Assembly: GCF_003952425.1 (NCBI RefSeq)
Contig: NZ_CP034449.1
Span: 1,364,001 to 1,428,000 of the forward strand
Reading direction: 5' to 3'
Length of the DNA stretch: 64,000 nt
Source: Mesorhizobium sp. M2A.F.Ca.ET.046.03.2.1
Lineage (GTDB): Bacteria; Pseudomonadota; Alphaproteobacteria; Rhizobiales; Rhizobiaceae
Part shown: in pieces, positions 45,153-54,853 of the stretch
Layout: each line of letters opens with the position of its first letter
Position numbering within the stretch: position 1 is the stretch's first letter
Notes under the pieces: model-generated
Databases searched by the model: none
What the model saw: only the letters and a program-made list of their open reading frames with translations
What the model was told of the DNA's origin: nothing
Position numbers and translations under genes: made by a program

Positions 45153-46910
45153 ATGGCTCACATGCTTCGAGATCAGGTCGGTGAAATTGCATCTCGGAAC
45201 ACCCCGCCTGAACCTGCGGTCGAAGCCGTGCGCAATGCGGACAGCTTGCTCAGGGGAATCTACGAGATATCCAAGCTTCTGACTGCCCCGGCCCGGCTGG
45301 AGATTACGCTTGCCAATGTCGCGAATGTCCTCTCCTCGTTTGTGCAAATGCGTCGTGGTGCAATCGTCGTCCTGGACGCTGAAGGTCAGCCGCAGATTAG
45401 CGCAACTAGCGGCGGCACTGTGCCTCAATCAGGCGCCGGCAGCGTCGTACCCCAGGCCGTAATAGACAAGATCGCCGCTACCGGAGTGCCGATCGTCATA
45501 CAAGACACACGCACGTCTGAGCTATTTCAGGCTGATCCTCAATCGAGCAGCGATACGACCGCAACTGCCTTTATCGGTGTCCCGCTAAAGGCAGAGGAAA
45601 AGATCTTCGGGGCACTGTCGATTGACCGCGTCAGGAACGGTACCACCAGGTTCTGCTACGAGGAGGACTTACGCTTCCTGGCCATGGTCGCCAATCTGGT
45701 CGGCCGGACCATCCGCCTCCATCGCACTTTAAGCACAGCTCGTCAGCCACTTATCGAGCAACCGAGACCAGAGGAGTCGCTCGACGAGGATAGGACCCGT
45801 TCGGCCCCGCGTCCGCATGTCAAGATCGACGGAATCATTGGAGAAAGTCCCGCACTCAAGCAGGTGCTCGAGATCGTCTCGGTCGTGGCCAGGACCAATT
45901 CCACCGTGCTTCTGCGAGGCGAAAGCGGTACCGGCAAGGAGTTCTTTGCGCAGGCCATCCATAAGCTTTCACATCGAAGTGAGAAATCCTTCGTCAAATT
46001 GAACTGCGCCGCACTGCCCGAAAGTGTTTTGGAATCGGAGCTCTTCGGGCACGAGAAGGGCGCCTTCACCGGGGCTATCCTGCAGCGCGCCGGCCGGTTC
46101 GAATTGGCGAATGGCGGAACCCTGCTGCTTGATGAAATCGGCGAGATTTCGCCTGCCTTTCAAGCCAAGCTGTTGCGCGTCTTGCAGGAAGGAGAACTGG
46201 AGCGAGTGGGCGGCACTAGGACCCTAAAGGTTGATGTGCGGCTCATATGCGCCACCAATAAGGACCTCGAGGCGGCTGTCCGGAATGGAGAGTTCAGGGC
46301 CGACCTTTATTACCGCATCAATGTGGTGCCAATAGTCCTGCCTCCCCTCAGAGAACGGCCGGGCGATATTCCACGCCTTGCGAAAGCTCTCCTCGACCGA
46401 TTCAACAAGGAGAACCATCGCGATCTTGCCTTCACGCCGTCGGCGCTTGACCTGATCTCGCAATGCTATTTCCCTGGCAACGTGCGTGAGTTGGAGAATT
46501 GTGTGCGACGGACGGCTACACTTGCGCGTTCAACGACAATAACTCCGTCGGATTTCGCCTGCCAGAACAGCCAGTGCCTTTCTTCGCTTCTGTGGAAAGG
46601 AGTCGCCCGTTCACATGGCGGCTATGCCGTCGACGAGTCCGCACGTGGCAATATGATGCCGGTTGCATCGCCGATGCCTGCCCCGCGAGTCGGCGCCTCA
46701 CAGGATGAGGCATCGCCCGGCAAGACCTGCGACCCCAACCATCCCGCCTGCCCTGCAATGAACCCGCGTCTGACGGAACGCGACCGGCTGATCGATGCGA
46801 TGGAGAAGGCCGGCTGGGTTCAGGCCAGGGCGGCTCGTGTCCTCGGTCTCACGCCGCGCCAGGTCGGCTATGCTTTGCGCCGGCATCGTATCGGCGTGAA
46901 GAAGTTCTAA
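45153..46910 (+). CDS. nifA: NifA, sigma-54-dependent activator of nitrogen-fixation genes
   Basis: The 585-residue protein has a GAF domain (about 35-190), the AAA+ domain with Walker A GESGTGKE at about 256-263 and the sigma-54 contact loop GAFTGA at about 303-308, an interdomain linker with cysteines (FACQNSQC and later CDPNHPAC), and a C-terminal helix-turn-helix (VQARAARVLGLTPRQVGYAL). The cysteine pattern marks the oxygen-sensitive rhizobial NifA class. The ATG at 45153 follows TTGAGGTGTTTGC. It lies 157 bases after fixX and may be read from the fixA promoter, giving positive feedback. Confidence 0.95.
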   Translation: MAHMLRDQVGEIASRNTPPEPAVEAVRNADSLLRGIYEISKLLTAPARLEITLANVANVLSSFVQMRRGAIVVLDAEGQPQISATSGGTVPQSGAGSVVPQAVIDKIAATGVPIVIQDTRTSELFQADPQSSSDTTATAFIGVPLKAEEKIFGALSIDRVRNGTTRFCYEEDLRFLAMVANLVGRTIRLHRTLSTARQPLIEQPRPEESLDEDRTRSAPRPHVKIDGIIGESPALKQVLEIVSVVARTNSTVLLRGESGTGKEFFAQAIHKLSHRSEKSFVKLNCAALPESVLESELFGHEKGAFTGAILQRAGRFELANGGTLLLDEIGEISPAFQAKLLRVLQEGELERVGGTRTLKVDVRLICATNKDLEAAVRNGEFRADLYYRINVVPIVLPPLRERPGDIPRLAKALLDRFNKENHRDLAFTPSALDLISQCYFPGNVRELENCVRRTATLARSTTITPSDFACQNSQCLSSLLWKGVARSHGGYAVDESARGNMMPVASPMPAPRVGASQDEASPGKTCDPNHPACPAMNPRLTERDRLIDAMEKAGWVQARAARVLGLTPRQVGYALRRHRIGVKKF

Positions 46911-47004
46911 ACGTCATTGATGACATCACATTTGGGGTACGGTTGCTCCCCGCAACGGACGTAACTGAGACAACACGGTACGTTTCGCGACCACGTTTTG
47001 TTGT

Positions 47005-47120
47005 TGTCGGGGACCTGACAAACCCGTGTCGCAGGAAACTGACACAATTGGGCACAAAAGGCCGACGTAAGAGCCAACATAATGGATAAAGACCGCTTTT
47101 CGAGTTGGCATATCTCTTGC
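47005..47120 (+). promoter_or_regulatory. NifA site and sigma-54 promoter of nifB
   Basis: TGTCGGGGACCTGACA at 47005-47020 and TGGCATATCTCTTGC at 47106-47120 (GG and GC ten bases apart), 86 bases between. The nifB ATG at 47162 is 41 bases downstream. Confidence 0.85.
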
Positions 47121-47161
47121 GCTCTGAAGTGCGATGTTCACACCACGCACGGAGCCGGTCG

Positions 47162-48643
47162 ATGTCCGCACCGATGATTTCGCCACAGGACCTTTCCGGC
47201 ACGACATTTTTCGATCAGTCGCCGGCGAGAGCGAAATCCACTGGTTGCGCATCTTCATCCTGCGGCTCCTCCGCAAAACCGCACGAGATGGACACAGCTG
47301 TCTGGGAGAAGATCAAGGATCATCCCTGCTTTTCAGAGGAAGCGCACCACTATTTCGCGCGAATGCATGTGGCGGTCGCCCCGGCGTGCAATATCCAGTG
47401 CAACTACTGCAATCGCAAATATGACTGCGCCAACGAGAGCCGGCCCGGGGTCGTCTCGGAAAGACTGACGCCCGACCAGGCGCTGCGCAAGGTGATCGAG
47501 GTCGCCAACGAAGTGCCGCAGCTTTCCGTACTTGGCATCGCCGGACCGGGCGATGCCTGTTACGACTGGAAGAACACAAGGGCGACATTTGAACGGGTCG
47601 CCAAGGAAATCCCCGATATCAAGCTGTGCATCTCCACCAACGGGCTCGCGCTGCCAGACCACGTCGCCGAGCTTGCCGAAATGAATGTCGATCACGTGAC
47701 GATCACCATCAACATGGTCGACCCGCAGATCGGTACCAAGATCTACCCGTGGATCTTCTATGATCACCGCCGTTATACCGGCGTCGAGGCAGCCACGATC
47801 CTGCACGAACGACAGATGTCGGGGCTGGAGATGCTGACGGCGCGCGGCATCCTGACCAAGATCAATTCGGTAATGATCCCCGGGGTGAACGACGAGCACC
47901 TGATCGAGGTGAATAAATGGGTCAAGGAGCGCGGCGCGTTCCTGCACAATGTCATGCCGCTGATTTCCGACCCGGCACACGGTACGCATTACGGCCTGAG
48001 CGGGCAGCGCTGGCCCAAGGCAATGGAGCTGAAGGCCCTTCAGGATCGTCTCGAGGGCGGCGCCAAGCTGATGCGCCACTGCCGGCAGTGCCGGGCCGAT
48101 GCTGTCGGCCTGCTCGGCGAGGATCGCGGCCAGGAATTCACGCTCGACCGGCTTCCCGACAAGGTCACCTACAACGCCAGCAAGCGCGAGACCTATCGGG
48201 CGGTGGTCGCGCGCGAGCGGGGCGATCGCATGGCGGCCAAGAGCGAGGCGCTCGGGATGGTGAAGACCGCGAGCTCCGGCAAGTCGCTTCTTGTCGCGGT
48301 AGCGACCAAGGGTGGCGGCCGCATCAACGTGCATTTCGGCCATGCGAAGGAATTCCAGGTTTATGAGGCCTCGCCGAAAGGGATCAGCTTCGTCGGTCAT
48401 CGCAAGGTCGAGCAGTATTGCCTCGGCGGCTGGGCCGAGGACAAGAGTCTCGACGGCCTCATCTCTACGCTCGAAGGCGTAGACATCTTGCTGTGCGCGA
48501 GAATTGGAAATTGCCCAGAGGATCGACTCAAGGAAGGCGGCATCCGAGCAACGGATGCTTACGGGTATGACTACATCGAGACCGCCATCGGCGCGCTTTA
48601 CGCCGCCGAATTTGGGGGCGAGCCACTGGCGGCGACGGCCTGA
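47162..48643 (+). CDS. nifB: NifB, radical SAM FeMo-cofactor synthase
   Basis: The 493-residue protein has the radical-SAM motif CNIQCNYC (CxxxCxxC) at about residue 75, followed by [14 protein letters not shown], and in the middle [16 protein letters not shown] with further cluster cysteines. From about residue 380 a NifX-like domain follows ([20 protein letters not shown]). NifB makes NifB-co, the 8Fe-9S-C core. The ATG at 47162 ([10 protein letters not shown]) follows CGGAGCCGGTCG. Confidence 0.95.
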   Translation: MSAPMISPQDLSGTTFFDQSPARAKSTGCASSSCGSSAKPHEMDTAVWEKIKDHPCFSEEAHHYFARMHVAVAPACNIQCNYCNRKYDCANESRPGVVSERLTPDQALRKVIEVANEVPQLSVLGIAGPGDACYDWKNTRATFERVAKEIPDIKLCISTNGLALPDHVAELAEMNVDHVTITINMVDPQIGTKIYPWIFYDHRRYTGVEAATILHERQMSGLEMLTARGILTKINSVMIPGVNDEHLIEVNKWVKERGAFLHNVMPLISDPAHGTHYGLSGQRWPKAMELKALQDRLEGGAKLMRHCRQCRADAVGLLGEDRGQEFTLDRLPDKVTYNASKRETYRAVVARERGDRMAAKSEALGMVKTASSGKSLLVAVATKGGGRINVHFGHAKEFQVYEASPKGISFVGHRKVEQYCLGGWAEDKSLDGLISTLEGVDILLCARIGNCPEDRLKEGGIRATDAYGYDYIETAIGALYAAEFGGEPLAATA

Positions 48644-48675
48644 GCCGTCTCATTCCAACCGAACCGGAGTTGAAA

Positions 48676-48870
48676 ATGGCCTTTAAGATCATCGCTTCCC
48701 AATGTACCCAGTGCGGCGCTTGCGAGTTTGAATGCCCTTCCGGAGCGATCAAGTTCAAGGGCGAGGCCTACGTGATCGATCCGAAAAAGTGCACCGAATG
48801 CGAGGGGGCCTTCGAAACGCAGCAATGCGCCTCGGTATGTCCGGTGTCGAAGACTTGCGTCCCCGCCTGA
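48676..48870 (+). CDS. fdxN: FdxN, 2[4Fe-4S] ferredoxin
   Basis: The 64-residue protein has [12 protein letters not shown] and a second cluster motif with the family insertion between its second and third cysteines ([18 protein letters not shown]). FdxN acts downstream of NifB, as donor for NifB catalysis or nitrogenase reduction. The ATG at 48676 follows CGGAGTTGAAA. It is 32 bases after nifB. Confidence 0.93.
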   Translation: MAFKIIASQCTQCGACEFECPSGAIKFKGEAYVIDPKKCTECEGAFETQQCASVCPVSKTCVPA

Positions 48871-48961
48871 ACCTCCATTTCGGCCACCGACACGGTCGAG
48901 GCGCCTGCGCCGGACCATTGATCCGCTGTTGAAAAGCTGCAGCCGCGAGAAAGGAACGGCC

Positions 48962-49288
48962 ATGAGCCTCGGACGCGATCAGGACGTCGAAATCCGTTCA
49001 CCCCCGCGATTCATGCCGGGTGAGCGTGTCCGCGCCATTCGCCACGTAAAAAATGACGGCACCTATCCTGGCAAGGAGATCGGCGAAAACCTGGTGCGCA
49101 AGGGCGATCAAGGCTATGTGCGCGACATCGGCACCTTTCTCCAGCAGTTCTACATCTATGCGGTGGAATGGGTCGATCGCGGCACCGTCGTCGGCATGCG
49201 TGCACGTGAACTCATGAGCCTTGATACGGCTGGGATTGCTTGCACTGCCGAAATCGGCGCTGGGTTTGACGAAGGAACGGCCGGATGA
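48962..49288 (+). CDS. nifZ: NifZ, MoFe protein maturation factor
   Basis: The 108-residue protein has the family core RFMPGERVRAIRHVKNDGTY followed by GYVRDIGTFLQQFYIYAVEW. NifZ helps form the second P cluster of the MoFe protein. The ATG at 48962 follows GAGAAAGGAACGGCC. The stop overlaps the nifT start (ATGA). Confidence 0.92.
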   Translation: MSLGRDQDVEIRSPPRFMPGERVRAIRHVKNDGTYPGKEIGENLVRKGDQGYVRDIGTFLQQFYIYAVEWVDRGTVVGMRARELMSLDTAGIACTAEIGAGFDEGTAG

Positions 49289-49497
49289 AGGTAATGATCC
49301 GCAGGACCGGTGCTGGCTTGTCGGCATATATTCCCAAAAAGGATATCGAAGAGCCGATCATCAAGGTCGACAACGAACACTTATGGGGTGGAGCTGTGAC
49401 GCTGAAGAACGGCTGGCGGTTAGTCCTGCCCGACCTTCCGCGGGATACGCCTTTGCCGATTACCGTGGAGGCAAGGAAGATTTCCGACGAGGACTGA
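49285..49497 (+). CDS. nifT: NifT/FixU family protein
   Basis: The 70-residue protein (MKVMIRRTGAGLSAYIPKKD, then WGGAVTLKNGWRLVLPDLP) is a clear NifT/FixU member. The family is conserved in nif operons, with no settled biochemical role. It overlaps nifZ by four bases. Confidence 0.92.
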   Translation: MKVMIRRTGAGLSAYIPKKDIEEPIIKVDNEHLWGGAVTLKNGWRLVLPDLPRDTPLPITVEARKISDED

Positions 49498-49537
49498 CCG
49501 TCGGGTTGACACAAGAGAGCGGCAAAGGGATACGAGC

Positions 49538-50449
49538 ATGAACACAATGACCTCAGGCCACCTCGTGGTCGTTCGGGACAGTTTTGCCGAAAGGCAGCTT
49601 GACCTTTTGAAGAAAGCGCTCGCGGCCGACGAGGTCATCCCCTATCTCGGCCCAGGTCTGCTTGAGATCCGCTCCGCGGGACCGCCCGTACCGCATACCC
49701 CCGAAGCCGTTGCCGCAGCGCTCAACAAGCGCACGCCGGCCCCTTCGAAGATTCGCACCAACATGTGGTCGGTAGCGCAGTATATCGAACAGCGCCGGCA
49801 CCGCCGGACCCTTCAAGTTTGGATGGCCGAAATATTCGCGGCCCCAGTGGTGCCGACCATCTTGCATGCCTGGCTTGCAACGCTGCCGCTCTCCGTGATC
49901 GTCGACAGCTGGTACGACGGTGCCATGCGCGCGGCTCTAATACAGGCCCGCCGAACGGACGTCGTCGAAATACAGGGCGTGACACGGGCGCACGAGATCG
50001 GTGACATTTGGACGAAAGCCTACGATTTGTCCGGGATATTACTCGAATCCGCACCAGCGGCGAAGACGGTTCTCTACGCCCCTCACGGCGGTGCCAGGCC
50101 GGCCGCAAACTTCCTCGTGGCAGATTCCGACTACGTTGAAGTGCTGAGCGAAATCGACATCCAAACGCCGATCCCTGACCTGGTGAAGGAACGGCGAGCC
50201 AGCCGTGGTCTTTTCTTCCTCGGCTGCCGCTTCAACGATCAGATGCTACGCACCTATGCCCGACAGATTATGAAGCGCTCTCATGGCCCACATTTTGCGG
50301 CAATCGATACAGCAACGCTGACCAGGAACGAGCGGCGCTTCCTTGCAGAAAGGGCAATCACGGTCATTGACATGCCTACGGGTCAAGCGGCGGCCCGTCT
50401 GGTCGGACTGGGCAAGACATTGCATGAAAGCAAAAGTGCAATCGCTTGA
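49538..50449 (+). CDS. SIR2-like domain protein at the end of the nifB operon
   Basis: The 303-residue protein has the SIR2-like nucleotide-site start VIPYLGPGLLEI (about residues 32-43), a central TILHAWLATLPLSVIVDSWY and a C-terminal GLFFLGCRFNDQMLRTYARQ. The family binds NAD-type nucleotides; other members occur in phage-defence systems, but this version recurs behind nifT in rhizobia (as I recall) and its function is unknown. It begins 40 bases after nifT in the same direction, so it is probably in the NifA regulon. Confidence 0.75.
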   Translation: MNTMTSGHLVVVRDSFAERQLDLLKKALAADEVIPYLGPGLLEIRSAGPPVPHTPEAVAAALNKRTPAPSKIRTNMWSVAQYIEQRRHRRTLQVWMAEIFAAPVVPTILHAWLATLPLSVIVDSWYDGAMRAALIQARRTDVVEIQGVTRAHEIGDIWTKAYDLSGILLESAPAAKTVLYAPHGGARPAANFLVADSDYVEVLSEIDIQTPIPDLVKERRASRGLFFLGCRFNDQMLRTYARQIMKRSHGPHFAAIDTATLTRNERRFLAERAITVIDMPTGQAAARLVGLGKTLHESKSAIA

Positions 50450-50891
50450 TCCATTCCCAGACGGAGAGCACGGCCGTCAGCTACACCACCTAGGGGACAC
50501 GATCCCACCTGCGGCTGCGAGCAGCATACATCCACGTCCGCCATTACCGCATGTACCGCCTTGCCATAAGGCATGCCCCGAGCATGGCGGGCCCCGGTTG
50601 GCGTTCGTAGCGATGCCAGGTTCCTAAGCTGCGGCAGCAGTTCTAACTGGCGGCTTGAGTCGACGGCGCTCACGCACAGCCTCCAGGTGCGGCCGGTAAT
50701 GCGGCCCATTTGGGCAAGGTTCCGACTGATCCTCTGCATCGCCGGTCGCGGATAGGTCCGGTTTGCACCGTTAGCGCAGGCCAATATTGTGGCCGCCTAG
50801 GCGTGTATGCGTCCCTCTCTTCTGTTTGGCCTGACTGAACAAGCTTGCACCCGGTCGGCCGCGCAGTCCAACCAGGATGCGTGCATCAACG
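50450..50891. other. Intergenic stretch after the nifB operon
   Basis: No gene recognised. The region separates the nif block from oppositely oriented genes; I saw no convincing terminator hairpin. Confidence 0.35.
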
Positions 50892-51902
50892 TCAAGCCGC
50901 ATGAACGCGCAGAAAATCCTCATACATCGCTCGCAACCCGACACCAAGGGAGGTTTTGGCTTTCCAGCCAAGATTGCGCATGCGCGTTACGTCCAGTAAC
51001 TTGCGCGGAGTACCGTCTGGCTTCGCCGTGTCGAAAACCAAGTTGCCCTCCCCGTGGAGGATCACATTATCAATAAAGTCCAGGTGTTCGTCGGAGAGAT
51101 GGGGATAGAAGGGATCACGGGTGCCACTCGCGACAGGTTCACCTTGGAGCGGGTCGGCCCCGTGCTGCTCAAAGCTCACTTGCCGGGCCTTGCCCGCATC
51201 CGGCAAGAGGTTATAGCGGCCCGAGAAAGAGAGCATCGCGTCAGGCACGCGTTGGGCCCCATGGAAGAAGCCTTTGGGGACGGCGAATGAAACGTTTATG
51301 GAGTGCGCAGCCGGGAGCTCAGGCCATGCGGAGCGCGCGGCCTCCGCATGCAGCCTTCCGATGTGTTCGGACCCTGTCCCTTGAACGGGTACCCCTTCCA
51401 ATGGCCATCCACCCAACTGCTGCATGGGGAGATGCATCGGCACGCGGCCGCCTGAAACGCCGACTTCGCTGAGCGGCTGCTGAGTGACGGCGGCTTGCGG
51501 CGTATTGAGGGCCCTCTGCATCTCCGCTGGCCGCAACTGTGCCGCGGAATGTTCATTGTTGATGACCCACCCGGTTGGCAGGTGGTCGCCCTGGCCCGGA
51601 TCCGGTGAGGGCCGGATCTGCTGTCGGCTGGCAGTTAATTCTGGCGGGGCGGCGGCCTCAACCCCGGCGTGCCCAGAGGCGGTCGCTGCGAAAGCGTCCG
51701 CCACGATGCTGTTGAGGTCACCCGGTCCAGCGGGCATCCTTGGGCCACTGAAAAAAGACGAGGCGGCTTGACCATCCTGCGCTTGCTGAAGCACTTCGCG
51801 GAACCCCTGTTCCAGCCGCAGAAGCTCCTCTGGATTGGTTGGCGATTCGTCAGCTTGATCGAACAGCCTCCGGGCCTCGGCAAGGTGCTGCTCAACGCCC
51901 AT
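50892..51902 (-). CDS. Chimeric frame: unknown Gln/Pro-rich protein joined to a GDP-fucose synthase end
   Basis: The 336-residue frame has two unrelated parts. Residues about 1-280 are rich in Gln, Ala and Pro and look like a secreted-effector type of protein, without recognised domains. The last 54 residues (GNLVFDTAKPDGTPRKLLDV, then RNLGWKAKTSLGVGL) are the C-terminus of GDP-L-fucose synthase, the NolK product that makes the fucose of Nod factors. The junction is near 51060. It is most likely a recombination product, with nolK otherwise deleted here. Confidence 0.5.
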   Translation of the reverse strand: MGVEQHLAEARRLFDQADESPTNPEELLRLEQGFREVLQQAQDGQAASSFFSGPRMPAGPGDLNSIVADAFAATASGHAGVEAAAPPELTASRQQIRPSPDPGQGDHLPTGWVINNEHSAAQLRPAEMQRALNTPQAAVTQQPLSEVGVSGGRVPMHLPMQQLGGWPLEGVPVQGTGSEHIGRLHAEAARSAWPELPAAHSINVSFAVPKGFFHGAQRVPDAMLSFSGRYNLLPDAGKARQVSFEQHGADPLQGEPVASGTRDPFYPHLSDEHLDFIDNVILHGEGNLVFDTAKPDGTPRKLLDVTRMRNLGWKAKTSLGVGLRAMYEDFLRVHAA

Positions 51903-52019
51903 TTGCCGCGCCTGGACCGCTTGCCCCCCTCTTCCACGCCGGCGTCCTGCACGGAAGCTGTCACACGGGATGGATTGCGATTTAGCGGGTCCATACTAGC
52001 CTCACATCAAACTGTATCG

Positions 52020-53750
52020 TCAAAGTCGCTGCGTCAATTCAGGCAGCGGGTCATCGAGTTGAGATTCTGCCGAGAGCCCCTCGTCTGCTATCGTCAAGGG
52101 TGCCGGCTCCGGGAGGACGCCCGCCTGGCTTTCGAAGATGCGTTTCAGAATGCGATCCGAAAAATATCGCACCTTCCTCAATTTCAATGGTGGCAGACCT
52201 TTGATGAGCACAATCTCGTAGTCGTCATCGAGCAGCCGAACCTGTTCCGGACGCAACAGCGGTGCACCTTGATTTGACTTCTGAATGTTCCAGTCGAACG
52301 TTCGCGCTTGGCTGTAGGAAATCGATTTGGCTTCAAACGTGTATTCACCGATGGCCTTCGAAATGTAGTTCGGAGTCTCGTCATCGGCAGTCGCCATGAA
52401 CACTTGCAGGCCCGTATTGCTGAGAAAATTCTGCTTGCCAGCCTCACCATAGGCCCCCGTCAGTGCCGAGAGGCTTTGGATGATGAGCATAAAGCGACCC
52501 TTGTAGCCGGCGATGGTCGTAATTGCGGTCTCGATCGCCTCCAGCTTACCCAAGTGTTTGAATTCATCGAGCAGAAACAGGACTTCGTATTTTTCATCCT
52601 GGCGAGGCATCGACCGCTGTAGAATTGAAACGACTTGCTGAAAGAACAGGCGGACCAAAGGCGCGACCACCTCAAGATCGTTCGGACTAACGCAAAGATA
52701 GATGCACGTTCTGCGACGGCGAAGATCATAGACCGAAAAATCTGAGCGACTTGTCGCTGCCTTTACAGCGGGATCCGCCCACAAATTGAGCCCGCCATCG
52801 CCAAGGACGGACGTGTAGGAAGTTAGGATTTTTGTATCGTTCCCAGCCATGTCGTCGAAGATGCGTTGCGCTTCTTTGTTCCGGGTTTCCATGGCGAGTC
52901 GCGCGAAGAGCTTAAACTTCTCCCCCGGCTGGGCGAAGAGGTCATAGACGGCGCCGATTGTTGGCGTGCCCCGCTCGATGCAGGCAAGGATCCCCGCCAC
53001 AAAGAGATCTCGCGCGCCGTTGACGAAACCTTCGGCGCCCTCCCCCTTCGCCGTAATTAGGTTTGCCGCCAAGCGGCGGGCCTCGGTGAATTGCTGCTGC
53101 GGAGGCAGCGCAATAAGGTCCAATAACGGATTAAAGCAATTCGTGCGCCGCTCAGAATCCAGCGGCGCAAATTTGAACACCTCGGCGCCGGCAGCCTGGC
53201 GCGCCCTCGAGGTAAGCTCAAAGAGCTCCCCTTTGACGTCGAGAGCTATAACCGAGCCCTTGAATGTAAGTAGCGTTGGAATGACTATGCCGACGCCCTT
53301 ACCAGCACGGGTCGGTGCGACGATAAGGCTGTGAGGCTGCTCGCCATTGGTTAGGTAGTAGCCAGGCCAGAAAGGGCCACTCGTCTTGCCAAATACCGGG
53401 CCTGTTACGCCACGGTATCGTCGTAGAAAACCCGGGCGTCTCATCTCATCCACTCGCGCCCAGCGCGCCGTCCCGTGATGTTCGAGGTTGCGCCGTGTTA
53501 CGATCTGCTGAATCAGCAACACCACCGCGGACGTTGAAAGCACGATAGCTACGCCCCGATAGAAGACGGGGGTCGCGAAACCCAGATAGAAGGGCGTCTC
53601 AAACCAAAAGGCCCGGACGTCAAACGTCATCAAAGCCGCGCCGCTACGCCAGTGGCGGAACGTCGCGTACAAACTTGCCGCGCAGAAGCCCAAGGCGAGC
53701 GAGCACGCGATGCTAAGAGCTATGTTGGGGGTCGTTTTTGTTGAAGCCAT
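52020..53750 (-). CDS. virD4: VirD4/TraG type IV secretion coupling protein
   Basis: The 576-residue protein has two N-terminal membrane helices (about 8-85), then the ATPase with Walker A APTRAGKGVG, the TraG-type ALDVKGELFELTSRAR, Walker B VLFLLDEFKHLG and a late MLIIQSLSALTGAYGE motif. Coupling proteins recruit protein or DNA substrates to a type IV channel; in Mesorhizobium loti R7A a VirB/D4 system delivers effectors to the plant. The ATG at 53750 is the likely start; the frame is open to 53786. No virB genes are in the window. Confidence 0.88.
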   Translation of the reverse strand: MASTKTTPNIALSIACSLALGFCAASLYATFRHWRSGAALMTFDVRAFWFETPFYLGFATPVFYRGVAIVLSTSAVVLLIQQIVTRRNLEHHGTARWARVDEMRRPGFLRRYRGVTGPVFGKTSGPFWPGYYLTNGEQPHSLIVAPTRAGKGVGIVIPTLLTFKGSVIALDVKGELFELTSRARQAAGAEVFKFAPLDSERRTNCFNPLLDLIALPPQQQFTEARRLAANLITAKGEGAEGFVNGARDLFVAGILACIERGTPTIGAVYDLFAQPGEKFKLFARLAMETRNKEAQRIFDDMAGNDTKILTSYTSVLGDGGLNLWADPAVKAATSRSDFSVYDLRRRRTCIYLCVSPNDLEVVAPLVRLFFQQVVSILQRSMPRQDEKYEVLFLLDEFKHLGKLEAIETAITTIAGYKGRFMLIIQSLSALTGAYGEAGKQNFLSNTGLQVFMATADDETPNYISKAIGEYTFEAKSISYSQARTFDWNIQKSNQGAPLLRPEQVRLLDDDYEIVLIKGLPPLKLRKVRYFSDRILKRIFESQAGVLPEPAPLTIADEGLSAESQLDDPLPELTQRL

Positions 53751-53974
53751 CGTTCGGTAGCTAATGCTGCGCTTGCTTTCAGACACTGAACCGACGTCCC
53801 GATGTCGCCGCTCGACAGATCAATGCCGGAGCGGGGGGATGCTTGCATCGCACCACCCAGCAGACGTTGTTTTTGAAAGTTACCCTAAAGCAGGTGCGTC
53901 AACGGCCAGCGAAGTGGAAAGGGCAAGGCCGTGCACGGATCGGGCAGTAAGCGTCACTTACCACGGCCAAGACC

Positions 53975-54853
53975 TCAACGGCCGGAGCGATCTCTGCTTC
54001 TGGAAGCAGCCATTAGATCCTCTCGGGCGTGATTGTAGGCTTGGCTTATGGACTGCCCGACTTGGCCACCTCGCCGCAGCTGTTCATGGGAGGTTTGCGG
54101 TCCTACTGTATCACGGACTGAAGCCGCAATACCTGCTATGCGGTCGTCCAAATTCACACTCCGTTCCTCTGCTGCATGCCGCGGCGGAGGCATGTTCTGC
54201 AACAGGCCATGCAGGTCGGGAAGTGAGTTAGCTTGCGCTTGCTGATTTGCGTCCAGCTGGTGATACGCGGTCACAATGGCATTTTGGGCGGTCACCTTGA
54301 CCATGTGGTGCTGATGAGGATCAGCAGCCAATTCAATGGCCTGCTCAAAAATGCGCGATTTATTTTGGTCATTAAACTTACTGAAGTTTTGCGCCACAAA
54401 CATAACCCCTAGAGCTTGCTCCATTGGGTCCATGTTGCCAATGCGATTAACAAGAGCAGTCTGCTTCTGGGGCCCTAGAAAATGGCCTACATTACTAGCC
54501 GCTTGGACTTGGAACAATGCTACATCATCCGAGTTGAACCCCAGCCCGGCCGTCAATCTGTCGACCAGATCGTTGGCTGCTCGTCCGAGCTGGTTGTTGC
54601 GCCTATCAAATCTGCCGAGGTCAGATTCTTGCCCGGGTGCCACGTCCTGAACGGCACGTCGCATTTGCCTCTCGGCGGATTTGAAGCTCCCAAGATCGCG
54701 TGCTGTATCGCGCGGGTTAGCGGTTACTAACCGTTCGGCAACATTGGTCAGTGGCCCCCCTGGAAGGCCATCGTGGTTGCGCTGTTCCTCGGCCCTCCTC
54801 CCGTCGCGGGATGAACTTCCGGCTGCACGTTTTGGTCTGCTATCGCGATCCAT
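53975..54853 (-). CDS. Candidate type IV secreted effector
   Basis: The 292-residue protein is hydrophilic and mostly helical, with a basic N-terminus and a C-terminus ending MAASRSRDRSGR. An Arg-rich C-terminal tail is the known signal of VirB/D4 substrates such as VirF and VirE2. The ATG at 54853 follows GGAGGCCGATCA. It lies 224 bases upstream of virD4 on the same strand, which supports the secretion guess. The body (for example NVGHFLGPQKQTALVNRIG) matches no enzyme I know. Confidence 0.55.
   Translation of the reverse strand: MDRDSRPKRAAGSSSRDGRRAEEQRNHDGLPGGPLTNVAERLVTANPRDTARDLGSFKSAERQMRRAVQDVAPGQESDLGRFDRRNNQLGRAANDLVDRLTAGLGFNSDDVALFQVQAASNVGHFLGPQKQTALVNRIGNMDPMEQALGVMFVAQNFSKFNDQNKSRIFEQAIELAADPHQHHMVKVTAQNAIVTAYHQLDANQQAQANSLPDLHGLLQNMPPPRHAAEERSVNLDDRIAGIAASVRDTVGPQTSHEQLRRGGQVGQSISQAYNHAREDLMAASRSRDRSGR

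Noticed and set aside
47026..47044. Second NifA site upstream of nifB
   Set aside because: TGT and ACA are 12 rather than 10 bases apart; only the site at 47005-47020 fits.
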